NCBI GenBank assembly: GCA_002382605.1 | Contig: DFYG01000018.1 | Span: 1 to 12,417 of the forward strand | From: Synergistaceae bacterium UBA4088 | Lineage (GTDB): Bacteria; Synergistota; Synergistia; Synergistales; Thermovirgaceae | DNA length: 12,417 bases | Direction of reading: 5' to 3' | Notes under the pieces: generated by a model | The model's database searches: none | Seen by the model: only the letters and a program-made list of their open reading frames with translations | What the model was told of the DNA's origin: nothing | Part shown: piece after piece, positions 1-7,224 of the stretch | Numbering within the stretch: the first letter of the stretch is position 1 | How the letters are laid out: each line of letters starts with the position of its first letter | Translations under genes and position numbers: made by a program

Positions 1-146
1 GACGGCGAAAAATATACCACGCATCCGCAGTATGTGCAAGGGCTTGCTTTCATTTTCATTTTCAGGTTCGTGATTTTACTGTTTTCTGATATTCTTCTAG
101 AGTCCCGGATAAAACATTTGCTTTGACATTGAAGTGAGGAGTTCTG
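1..146. other. Upstream region of the PBP1A gene, no gene assigned
   Basis: This stretch is visibly richer in A and T than the rest of the window. A frame open from base 1 runs on the plus strand to a TGA at 124-126 (41 codons, with a hydrophobic middle). It could be the last part of an upstream gene, but the peptide matches no family I recognise. On the minus strand a short frame with tandem ATGs at 59 and 53 runs off the left edge and contains a CxxCxC pattern, but no Shine-Dalgarno sequence precedes it. There is an imperfect hexamer repeat of TTTTCA at about 47-64. A TTGACA at 123-128 has no room for a -10 box before the start codon at 147. I see no convincing promoter or RNA gene. Confidence 0.4.
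134..141 (+). promoter_or_regulatory. Ribosome-binding site of the PBP1A gene
   Basis: GTGAGGAG lies 5 nt before the ATG at 147. It supports this start over any later in-frame Met, and it lets the protein keep its basic cytoplasmic tail and membrane anchor. Confidence 0.75.
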
Positions 147-2528
147 ATGAGAAAGTTTTTTTTGGATCTTTTCAGCAAAAACAGAGAAAAGAACAACGGT
201 CGTTCTGCATTTCCGGAAAGAAGAAGCGGATCCTCGAAAAAGAGAGGCCCCTTTAGGAAGTTGCTCCCTTTTGCAGCTCTGCTTCTTCTGGCTGTTATGG
301 CAGTGGTTTCGGTAATCGGGGCAGTTGTGGTCTTTTATGCCTCTTCGACCCTTCCTTCTCTCGAAGAGATGGCGAACTATGAACCGGATCTGTCAACGAT
401 AGTTTATGACAGGAACGATAAAGTCATCACCCGGCTTTTCCTCGAAAACCGTACCTGGGTTCCCCTTTCCCATATCTCAAAATCGATGCAGGAATCGGTG
501 GTTGCTGCCGAGGACAGCGGTTTCTACCGCCACGGAGGACTTGATCTGACCGCCATTATCAGAGCCTTATGGGTAGACACACTGCATCTCAAGGCAAAAC
601 AGGGAGCAAGCACGATCACCCAGCAGTTGGCGAGAAACCTTTTCCTTACGAGCGAGAGGACGCTTACGAGAAAGATCAAGGAAGCGATACTTTCTTTTCG
701 CCTGGAACGTATCTACTCAAAGGATCAGATACTGGAAATGTATCTGAACATGATCTACTTCGGCCATGGAGCCTGGGGCATCCATTCGGCCTCGCAACTT
801 TATTTCAACAAGGAACCTTCCGACCTCACCATCTCTGAGGCGTCTCTCCTGGCAGGTCTGGTAAAGGCACCGGAGTACTACACTCCGATCCGCCATCCTG
901 AAAGGGCTGCATCCAGGCAGGCATATGTTCTCAGTCAGCTTGTGCAGAGCGGAAAATTAAGCCCGGAGGAAGCCCAGGAAGCCCAAAAGATAGAGCTTGA
1001 TTTTCATTCGCTCAAGAAACCCGCACTGATGTTCGACGAAGCTCCTTACTTCATATCGTTTATCCTCTTCGAGCACCTTCTGCCAACATACGGGAGCGAC
1101 ATGGTGTACCGGGGAGGTTTAAGAGTTCATACCACTCTGGATATAGATGTTCAGCACGCGGCGGAAGAGGCCATCAAGGGTCTCAAGAGCGAGGGTGCTA
1201 TAGTCGCGCTGGATCCCGAAACTGGCGAAATTCTTGCGATGGTCGGAGGAAAGGACTTCGAAGTCACGAAGTTCAACAGGGCAACGCAGGCTTTCAGACA
1301 GCCGGGTTCTTCCTTCAAACCCTTTGTCTATACGGCCGCACTTATGAAGGGCCTCAGGCCTGTCGATCACGCTCTTGACGCCCCTGTCTCCTACGACAAC
1401 GGCATTGACGAAAGCGGCGAAAGAAATATCTGGAATCCGGGAAACTACACCAGGGAATACAAGGGCGAGGTTACCCTTCTGCAGGCGCTGGTCCACTCAT
1501 ACAATACGGTCGCCGTCAGAGTTGCTCATATGACGGGGATAGAAAGAGTTCTTGATGTCGCCAGAAAAGCCGGTTTTACCTCGCCTCATCTTCCGGCAGA
1601 CCTCTCTCTTTCCCTTGGCTCCGCAAGCGTAACGCCGCTCGAAATGGCCTCGGCCTACAGCGTTTTCGCCAACGGAGGATCGAGGGTCGTCCCCTATGCC
1701 ATACGAAAGGTAAGCACCGGCGGCACAGGAGAGGTCCTGGAACAGTACGGTCCGCAACTGACCCAGGCGTTCCCGGAAGAGATCATGTTGTCGATGCGAT
1801 CTGTCCTTATGGAAGTAGTACGCTCGGGAACCGGAACCAGGGCCAGGATTCCGGACTACGAAATTTTCGGTAAGACGGGAACCACCAATGATTACGGCGA
1901 TGCCTGGTTTGCAGGCGGGCTTCCCGGTCTCGTTGCGGTCGTGTATGCGGGCAACGACGATCACAAGAGCCTGGACAGGCCAGGGACGGGGGGCGTGATC
2001 GCGGCACCTGTCTGGCAGGCTTTCGTCAGCAAAGCCATAAACTTTCTGCCCGTACGGGATGCTTTTTCCATTCCGGGATCAGCTAATATCGATACCGTAA
2101 CTGTCTGCAAGGAGTCGGGGTTTTTAGCCTCTGGCGGATGCCCTGCTTCCGTGATCATTCTTCCTCAGGGGACAGCCCCGACAAGCATCTGCCCCCTGCA
2201 CGGCGGAACCTGGGCAGTTGCGAACAGTGACCCCAACATCCCCAGACTTCTCCTCTCCCCCCGTGACGAGGAGATCATCGGCATCCCGGCAAGTATGGCT
2301 CGTCTATACGGGATCTCCATTTCAGGCATGACCGAAAAGCCTCAATTGGAAGTCCCCTATCAGGCACCTTATTATCCGAAATTAACAAAAGAATCCCCCA
2401 CGGTTATTCCGATCCCCGGGGAACCGGGAGTTACCAGCCTCCCAAAGGAAAGGACTCCGGAACGCTCCCCGCAGGAGATCGAGCAGAGATACCAGGATCT
2501 TCTCAAAGAGTACGGGCTTTCTGACTGA
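147..2528 (+). CDS. mrcA: Class A penicillin-binding protein, PBP1A type (bifunctional transglycosylase/transpeptidase)
   Basis: This 793-residue protein polymerises lipid II into glycan strands and cross-links the stem peptides at the outer face of the cytoplasmic membrane. It has a basic cytoplasmic N-terminus (about 1-38) and one membrane anchor (about 39-65). The GT51 transglycosylase domain (about 85-260) has the EDSGFY motif with catalytic E122, QGASTITQQ at 152-160, and the KIKEA segment with E179. The transpeptidase domain (about 325-630) has all three active-site motifs: S388-S-F-K391, S451-Y-N453 and K576-T-G578. After it come three cysteines (C654, C665, C682) and a Pro-rich, probably disordered tail (about 730-775). 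Length and domain order are normal for PBP1A. It is the only plus-strand gene here and converges on the dGTPase gene. The symbols mrcA, ponA and pbpA are all used for this family. The family call is firm; the symbol is by analogy. Confidence 0.95.
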   Translation: MRKFFLDLFSKNREKNNGRSAFPERRSGSSKKRGPFRKLLPFAALLLLAVMAVVSVIGAVVVFYASSTLPSLEEMANYEPDLSTIVYDRNDKVITRLFLENRTWVPLSHISKSMQESVVAAEDSGFYRHGGLDLTAIIRALWVDTLHLKAKQGASTITQQLARNLFLTSERTLTRKIKEAILSFRLERIYSKDQILEMYLNMIYFGHGAWGIHSASQLYFNKEPSDLTISEASLLAGLVKAPEYYTPIRHPERAASRQAYVLSQLVQSGKLSPEEAQEAQKIELDFHSLKKPALMFDEAPYFISFILFEHLLPTYGSDMVYRGGLRVHTTLDIDVQHAAEEAIKGLKSEGAIVALDPETGEILAMVGGKDFEVTKFNRATQAFRQPGSSFKPFVYTAALMKGLRPVDHALDAPVSYDNGIDESGERNIWNPGNYTREYKGEVTLLQALVHSYNTVAVRVAHMTGIERVLDVARKAGFTSPHLPADLSLSLGSASVTPLEMASAYSVFANGGSRVVPYAIRKVSTGGTGEVLEQYGPQLTQAFPEEIMLSMRSVLMEVVRSGTGTRARIPDYEIFGKTGTTNDYGDAWFAGGLPGLVAVVYAGNDDHKSLDRPGTGGVIAAPVWQAFVSKAINFLPVRDAFSIPGSANIDTVTVCKESGFLASGGCPASVIILPQGTAPTSICPLHGGTWAVANSDPNIPRLLLSPRDEEIIGIPASMARLYGISISGMTEKPQLEVPYQAPYYPKLTKESPTVIPIPGEPGVTSLPKERTPERSPQEIEQRYQDLLKEYGLSD

Positions 2529-2536
2529 TCCGGGGA

Positions 2537-3574
2537 TCATGGCCAGGGGTTCGGAACGGCTATCTTTTCAAAAAGCTGAAGAGCATATCGGTCGGTCATG
2601 CCAGAGATGTGATCAAGAGCCATAAGAGCGGAACAAAGATCTTTTGTATCCTTCTCCCCAATGGGATTTTTTTCAAAGTTCTCAAAAAGAGTCCTCAAAA
2701 CATGCTCCACTTTTGGCTCCTCCCTGAGAACTCTTGAAGAAGCGTAGACTCTTGAATAAAGGAACGATCGCAGCATCTCTACAGCTCCGAGAAGCCCGGC
2801 ACTCATCGAAATGACTTTCATCCCACCGCTGACGGATACGACATCTTCGACCATTCGGCCGATACGTTCCCCATGGGTCGATCCCAATACCGAAATGACC
2901 ACGGCAGGAATATCCTCGATCCTTACAATGCCAGCCCTGATCGCGTCATCCAGGTCGTGGTTGAGATAAGCTATGGAGTCGGATATCCGGACCACGCGAG
3001 CCTCCAGCGTAAGCGTAGCCTCCCCTCCAGGGAAACCCTCGCGAACATCCACCTGGCCTTTAGAGTGGCGAAGAATGCCGTCCCTGACCTCTATCGAAAG
3101 GTTCAATCCCCTGCCGTCCTTTTCGAGAAGCTCCACTACTCGCAGACTTTGGGGAGCATGAGCGAATCCGTCCATGCCCCTCTCACGTGCGATCTTGTCG
3201 AGAACCCGTTCACCCATATGACCGAAGGGGGTGTGTCCCAGATCGTGCCCCAGCGCGATAGCATCAGTGAGATCCTCGTTGAGTCTTAGCGCTCTCGAAA
3301 TTGTCCTTGCAACCTGGCTGACTTCCAGTGTGTGCGTAAGCCTGGTCCTGTAGTGATCTCCCTCGGGGAGCAGAAGGACCTGTGTTTTGTGTTTAAGCCT
3401 CCTGAAAGCCTTGCAATGAATGATCCTGTCCCTGTCCTGCTGAAAGATGGTCCTTACGGGGCAAAGAGGCTCCTCAAGCGCCCTTCCCCCACTGGAATCA
3501 CTGAAGGCTGCATAAGGGCTTAGTATAAGACGTTCGATCTTTTCCCATCTGCCGCGTGGCGATTCTTCAAACAT
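2537..3574 (-). CDS. dgt: dGTPase-like HD-domain deoxynucleoside triphosphate triphosphohydrolase
   Basis: This is a cytoplasmic HD-superfamily enzyme of 345 residues, expected to hydrolyse dNTPs to deoxynucleosides and triphosphate. The metal-binding set is intact: H81 (RTRLTHTLEV), H110-D111 (ALGHDLGHTPFGH, with H114 and H119) and D199 (ISDSIAYLNHD). Other family signatures are RDRIIHCKAFRRLKHKTQV near 48-66 and SGMTDRYAL near 324-332. The length fits the shorter Dgt subfamily, not the roughly 500-residue E. coli enzyme, so dGTP specificity cannot be assumed. I start it at the ATG at 3574 because AGGGAGG lies 5 nt upstream. An 11-codon extension from a TTG at 3607 would begin in the loop of the upstream hairpin. 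It is the last gene of the minus-strand run, and its stop is 8 bp from that of mrcA. In clostridial genomes a similar gene often sits between ppdK and dnaG-sigA; here dnaG does not follow. Confidence 0.9.
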   Translation of the reverse strand: MFEESPRGRWEKIERLILSPYAAFSDSSGGRALEEPLCPVRTIFQQDRDRIIHCKAFRRLKHKTQVLLLPEGDHYRTRLTHTLEVSQVARTISRALRLNEDLTDAIALGHDLGHTPFGHMGERVLDKIARERGMDGFAHAPQSLRVVELLEKDGRGLNLSIEVRDGILRHSKGQVDVREGFPGGEATLTLEARVVRISDSIAYLNHDLDDAIRAGIVRIEDIPAVVISVLGSTHGERIGRMVEDVVSVSGGMKVISMSAGLLGAVEMLRSFLYSRVYASSRVLREEPKVEHVLRTLFENFEKNPIGEKDTKDLCSALMALDHISGMTDRYALQLFEKIAVPNPWP

Positions 3575-3579
3575 GGGTG

Positions 3580-3586
3580 CCTCCCT
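3580..3586 (-). promoter_or_regulatory. Ribosome-binding site deciding the dgt start
   Basis: On the minus strand this reads AGGGAGG, 5 nt before the ATG at 3574. Only 3 nt separate it from the base of the hairpin at 3590-3623, so folding of that hairpin could limit ribosome access. Confidence 0.75.
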
Positions 3587-3589
3587 GAA

Positions 3590-3623
3590 ATCGGGGCCGG
3601 CTCGCAAGGAGCCCGGCCCCGAT
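3590..3623 (-). terminator. Strong GC-rich hairpin between ppdK and dgt (possible weak terminator or attenuator)
   Basis: The arm at 3590-3603 pairs with 3609-3623, leaving one unpaired C at 3612 and a 5-nt loop at 3604-3608. This gives 14 base pairs, mostly G-C. On the transcribed minus strand only three T residues follow before the dgt Shine-Dalgarno. It therefore resembles an intrinsic terminator with a poor U-tract. It could cause partial termination after ppdK, protect the ppdK mRNA 3' end from exonucleases, or modulate dgt translation. The inverted repeat is seen directly; its role is inferred. Confidence 0.45.
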
Positions 3624-3658
3624 CGGTCTGATCCAGCGATAGAGAAAGTCCAGGGCAG

Positions 3659-3670
3659 GATCAGCTGATC
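3659..3670. repeat. 12-bp perfect palindrome over the ppdK stop codon
   Basis: GATCAGCTGATC is self-complementary and overlaps the ppdK stop codon (TGA, read on the minus strand at 3663-3661). It may be a chance result of codon choice. I know of no protein it would bind. Confidence 0.3.
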
Positions 3671-6330
3671 AATCCCAATTTTGCATGCGCTGCGGAGAGC
3701 CTTGCGACCGGAACCCTGAATGGTGAGCAGCTCACATAGTTCAGTCCCAGTTCATTGCAAAAGGCAATGCTCTCCGGGTTTCCGCCATGCTCTCCACAAA
3801 TTCCTATCTGGATACCCGGACGGGCATCTCTGCCCTCCTGCGCCGCGATCCTCATCAGCCTTCCAACCCCTTCACGATCGAGAACATGGAACGGGTTTTC
3901 CTTGAGTACGCCATCCATCACGTACTGAGCAAGGAATTTGCCCTCGGCATCGTCTCGGGAATATCCGAAAGTGGTCTGTGTAAGATCGTTGGTCCCGAAG
4001 CTGAAAAATTCGGCGAATTCCGCTATATCGGCTGCGATCAGGGCCGCGCGGGGAACCTCTATCATTGTCCCTACGAGGTAGTGAAGCTCCTTGAGGCCGT
4101 GCTGGCTGATCAATCCTTCCGCAAGACCGGTGACCATTGCACGGAGCCTTTTCATCTCCTCGCGGGTCCCGATAAGAGGCATCATGATGTCGGGGATGAC
4201 GACTTTGCCCATCTTCTTCATCTCGCAGGCGGCCTCTATTATCGCAGAGATCTGCATTTCGTATATTTCAGGGTAAACAAGCCCCAGACGGCACCCCCTG
4301 AACCCAAGCATGGGGTTGTTCTCCTTCAGCGAAAGAACCCTTTCCAGAACGGATTCAGCCCGCTTGAGATCAACTGAGGAAGACGGGTCCCCGGCTTTAA
4401 GAGAGTCGATCGTCTCTCTCAACTCCTCTTCCTTCGGCAGAAACTCGTGAAGCGGTGGGTCGAGAAGCCTTATCGTCACAGGAAGACCTTCCATAGCCTC
4501 GAATATGCCGAGAAAATCCTCCTTTTGCATAACCTTGAGTCTATCCAGGGCTTTTACCCTTGATGGCTTGTCTTTGGCAAGTATCATCTCCTGCATTACA
4601 GGAAGCCGCTCCTGCGCCATGAACATGTGTTCGGTGCGGCAGAGCCCTATGCCCCGGGCTCCGAAGGAGCGGGCCCTCCGGGAATCCTCCGGAGTATCGG
4701 CATTGGCCCAGACTTCAAGTGAGGAGATAGAGTCTGCAATATCAAGGAGAGTACGGAAGTCGTCAGTAAATGACGGCTGGACCAGAGCGACCTCTCCCAG
4801 AATGACGTGTCCTTTGGTTCCATCAAGTGTAAGCTTTTCTCCCTTTCGGATAACCTTGTCGCCTATCTTCATCTCTTCCCTGGCTAGATCGATCACGACC
4901 GCTTCGCACCCTGAGATACAAGGTTTGCCGAGGCCTCTTGCCACGACAGCTGCGTGGCTGGTCATGCCACCCCTGCTGGTCAGGACTCCCTGGGCTGCGT
5001 AAAGACCATGAATATCGTCAGGAGTGGTCTCAGGTCTCACCAGTATCACGGGTTGTCCGGAATTTGCCACTCTTTCAGCTTCGTCGGCATCGAATATCAC
5101 GATCCCGAGTGCCGCCCCCGGAGAAGCCGGTAGGCCTTTTGCGATAACATCGTATTTTGCTTCCGGATCTATCTGCTTGTGCAACAGTTGTTCGACCTGT
5201 TCGGGAGTTACACGGGAGACTGCGGTAACTGCATCGATGAGCCCTTCTGAATGCATGTCTACAGCTGTCTTCACTGCAGCCTTTGCGGTCCTTTTGGCGT
5301 TACGGGTCTGAAGCATATATAGTTTTTGGCGTTCTACCGTGAACTCGATATCCTGAACGTCCTTATAATGTTCTTCAAGAAGTCCCGCTATGCGGTGAAG
5401 TTCCCGATCGGCCTCGGGAAGTTTTTCCCCGAAAGTATCAATGGGGTTGGGGTTCCGTATCCCCGCGACCACATCCTCACCCTGCGCGTTGACAAGAAAT
5501 TCCCCGTAGAGCTTCTTCTCTCCAGTTGACGGGTTGCGGGTGAAACAAACCCCTGTTCCGCAATCATCACCAAGGTTCCCGAAGACCATTGTCATGACGC
5601 TGACGGCTGTACCAAGATCGTCCGGTATCCTGTTGATCTTTCTGTAAGTGACCGCTCTCGGATTCTTCCAGCTGCGGAAGACAGCTTCGATGGATTTCCT
5701 GAGCTGTACCCACGGGTCTGACGGGAAGGGGCTTCCGGATTCCTGCTCAACGATCCTTAAGAACTTTCCTATCAGGTCCTTCCAGGTGGAAGGACCAATT
5801 TCATAGTCATAAGTCAACTTAAGGTCTCTCTTGGCCTGATGGAGCACGTTTTCAAAGATCGAGCCGTCAAGTCCAAGAACAACGTTGGAGAACATCTGAA
5901 TGAACCTTCTGTAACTGTCCAGGACAAACCTCTCGTCGCCTGACTCGGAAACAAGCGCTTTGACAGAAACATCGTTCAAACCGAGATTGAGAATTGTATC
6001 CATCATTCCCGGCATCGAAATGGCGGCTCCCGAACGAACCGAAACAAGCAGGGGTGTTCTGTCGCCCCCGAATATCTTGTCAGTCTCCCCTTCAAGGGTT
6101 TTAATTGATGACCTGATCTCTTCCCAGATTTGATCCAGAAAGGTGTCCTCATTTTTAAGGTACTCAAGACAGGCTTCTGTGGTAATGGTGAACCCGGGAG
6201 GGACGGGAAGACCTATGCGGAGCATCTCCGCGAGATTGGCACCTTTCCCGCCAAGAAGCTTCTTCATGTCTGCCCGGCCTTCGCTGAAGTTGAATACATA
6301 ACGCTTTTGTTTTTTTTCAGCTTGCGCCAT
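3661..6330 (-). CDS. ppdK: Pyruvate, phosphate dikinase (PPDK)
   Basis: This enzyme interconverts pyruvate + ATP + Pi and PEP + AMP + PPi in the cytoplasm. In anaerobes it often serves PPi-linked glycolysis or gluconeogenesis. The protein has 889 residues, full length for the family. The N-terminal ATP-grasp nucleotide-binding domain has GGKGANLAEM (27-36), SVRSGAAISMPGMMDT (97-112) and the downstream ATP-grasp elements to about 345. The swivelling phosphohistidine domain has GGMTSHAAV (454-462), with catalytic H459 and the regulatory T457 two residues before it. The C-terminal PEP/pyruvate TIM barrel has RTEHMF (565-570), FGTNDLTQ (778-785) and catalytic C845 in GICGEHGG. The ATG at 6330 follows GAGGAGG (6346-6340) with a 9-nt gap. 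Its regulator lies just upstream, 31 nt away. Codons 5-7 carry a run of eight A's (6317-6310), a possible slippage site. The call is firm, as the length and phosphohistidine/Cys set separate it from PEP synthase. Confidence 0.97.
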   Translation of the reverse strand: MAQAEKKQKRYVFNFSEGRADMKKLLGGKGANLAEMLRIGLPVPPGFTITTEACLEYLKNEDTFLDQIWEEIRSSIKTLEGETDKIFGGDRTPLLVSVRSGAAISMPGMMDTILNLGLNDVSVKALVSESGDERFVLDSYRRFIQMFSNVVLGLDGSIFENVLHQAKRDLKLTYDYEIGPSTWKDLIGKFLRIVEQESGSPFPSDPWVQLRKSIEAVFRSWKNPRAVTYRKINRIPDDLGTAVSVMTMVFGNLGDDCGTGVCFTRNPSTGEKKLYGEFLVNAQGEDVVAGIRNPNPIDTFGEKLPEADRELHRIAGLLEEHYKDVQDIEFTVERQKLYMLQTRNAKRTAKAAVKTAVDMHSEGLIDAVTAVSRVTPEQVEQLLHKQIDPEAKYDVIAKGLPASPGAALGIVIFDADEAERVANSGQPVILVRPETTPDDIHGLYAAQGVLTSRGGMTSHAAVVARGLGKPCISGCEAVVIDLAREEMKIGDKVIRKGEKLTLDGTKGHVILGEVALVQPSFTDDFRTLLDIADSISSLEVWANADTPEDSRRARSFGARGIGLCRTEHMFMAQERLPVMQEMILAKDKPSRVKALDRLKVMQKEDFLGIFEAMEGLPVTIRLLDPPLHEFLPKEEELRETIDSLKAGDPSSSVDLKRAESVLERVLSLKENNPMLGFRGCRLGLVYPEIYEMQISAIIEAACEMKKMGKVVIPDIMMPLIGTREEMKRLRAMVTGLAEGLISQHGLKELHYLVGTMIEVPRAALIAADIAEFAEFFSFGTNDLTQTTFGYSRDDAEGKFLAQYVMDGVLKENPFHVLDREGVGRLMRIAAQEGRDARPGIQIGICGEHGGNPESIAFCNELGLNYVSCSPFRVPVARLSAAHAKLGLIS

Positions 6331-6361
6331 TTCGCTCTGCCTCCTCTGTTATTGGTTTTGC

Positions 6362-7183
6362 TTAAGCCCGGAGATAATCAAGGATCTCCTGGGCCGTCTC
6401 CTCTATGGCCCGGTTCGTGACGTTGAGTATCCGGCATCCGATCCTGCGCATTATGTTCTTCGCGAACTGTAGTTCCTCCTCGACTCTCTCCCATTGCGCA
6501 TAGCTTGATAATTCGGAATCCAGACCCAGTAGCCGCAGTCTCTCCCTTCTGATCTCAACGAGCTTCTCGGGCTGGACAGTAAGTCCGAAAACCTTCTCGG
6601 GAGCTATCTCGAATATCTCTTTAGGAGGTTCCGTTTCAGGAATAAGCGGGATGTTGCCTACCATAAAACCTCTATGGGCAAGATACATGCAAAGGGGGGT
6701 CTTGCTGGTCCTAGAAACTCCGAGGATAACGACATCCGACATGTGAAGGTACTCCGCACCCCTTCCATCGTCGCACTTGATGGCGAATTCGATCGCCTTT
6801 ACTCTCCTGAAGTACTCCTCGTCCATTCTTCTCATAAGGCCCGGCGTTTCAAGCGGTGGGTGTTCAAGCCGTTTTTCCAGCATGTCAAGGATCGGCCCGA
6901 GAATATCCACGGTCTCGTTCTTCTGCAATTGGGCTTTTTCCATGAACCAGCGCCTCAGGTCATGGTCTACCAGCGTGCAGACCACCAGTGCGTTTTCCGC
7001 GGCAGCCTGTTCCAGGACCTCCCTTGCCCTCTCCTTGTTGTTTATGTATCTGAATCGATTGAGGGATACGGCATCTGAGGCAAACTGGCTTATAGCTGCC
7101 TTTGCCACATGTTCCGCGGTCTCCCCGGTGAAATCCGAAACGATGAATACTGGAAGCGGAACGCGGTCACCTGCGTACGGCAT
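6362..7183 (-). CDS. ppsR: PPDK regulatory protein (bifunctional Ser/Thr kinase and Pi-dependent phosphorylase, DUF299)
   Basis: Members of this family switch PPDK off by ADP-dependent phosphorylation of the Thr beside the catalytic His, and back on by Pi-dependent dephosphorylation that releases PPi. The 273-residue product opens with FIVSDFTGETAEHVAKA (13-29), typical of the family. Its P-loop-like GVSRTSKTPL is at 155-164, followed by GFMVGNIPLIPE (172-183). The frame is open to 7405, but the ATG at 7183 is chosen for two reasons: CAGGAGGA (7198-7191) sits 7 nt upstream, and the family signature starts at about residue 13 of this form. The longer frame would overlap the end of glyS by about 180 nt with non-family sequence. 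Lying directly upstream of ppdK, which keeps T457 and H459, argues that PPDK is the target, not PEP synthase. The symbol ppsR is borrowed from the E. coli PEP-synthase regulator; ydiA and yqfL are other names. Confidence 0.93.
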   Translation of the reverse strand: MPYAGDRVPLPVFIVSDFTGETAEHVAKAAISQFASDAVSLNRFRYINNKERAREVLEQAAAENALVVCTLVDHDLRRWFMEKAQLQKNETVDILGPILDMLEKRLEHPPLETPGLMRRMDEEYFRRVKAIEFAIKCDDGRGAEYLHMSDVVILGVSRTSKTPLCMYLAHRGFMVGNIPLIPETEPPKEIFEIAPEKVFGLTVQPEKLVEIRRERLRLLGLDSELSSYAQWERVEEELQFAKNIMRRIGCRILNVTNRAIEETAQEILDYLRA

Positions 7184-7190
7184 GACTTTT

Positions 7191-7198
7191 TCCTCCTG
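7191..7198 (-). promoter_or_regulatory. Ribosome-binding site deciding the PPDK-regulator start
   Basis: A near-consensus CAGGAGGA reads on the minus strand, 7 nt before the ATG at 7183. It lies in the 41-nt gap after the glyS stop and supports the 273-residue form over the 347-residue one. Confidence 0.85.
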
Positions 7199-7224
7199 TC
7201 CATCCCCGATGACGCTTCTGCGAT

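Noticed and set aside
123..128. TTGACA as a -35 box for the PBP1A gene
   Set aside because: With a normal 16-18 nt spacer the -10 box would fall at or past the start codon at 147, leaving no leader.
1119..1964. Two minus-strand open frames inside the PBP1A gene
   Set aside because: They lie under the transpeptidase domain, which has all its catalytic motifs. Their translations match no family I know.
2414..2423. TCCCCGGGGA palindrome near the end of the PBP1A gene as a terminator
   Set aside because: It has no loop and no T-run on either strand, and it lies in coding sequence.
3575..3607. Eleven-codon extension of the dGTPase from a TTG
   Set aside because: It would start in the loop of a stable hairpin and read through the Shine-Dalgarno of the ATG at 3574.
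4505..5002. Plus-strand open frame antisense to ppdK
   Set aside because: Lies wholly within the conserved phosphohistidine and barrel regions of ppdK; Ser-rich shadow translation.
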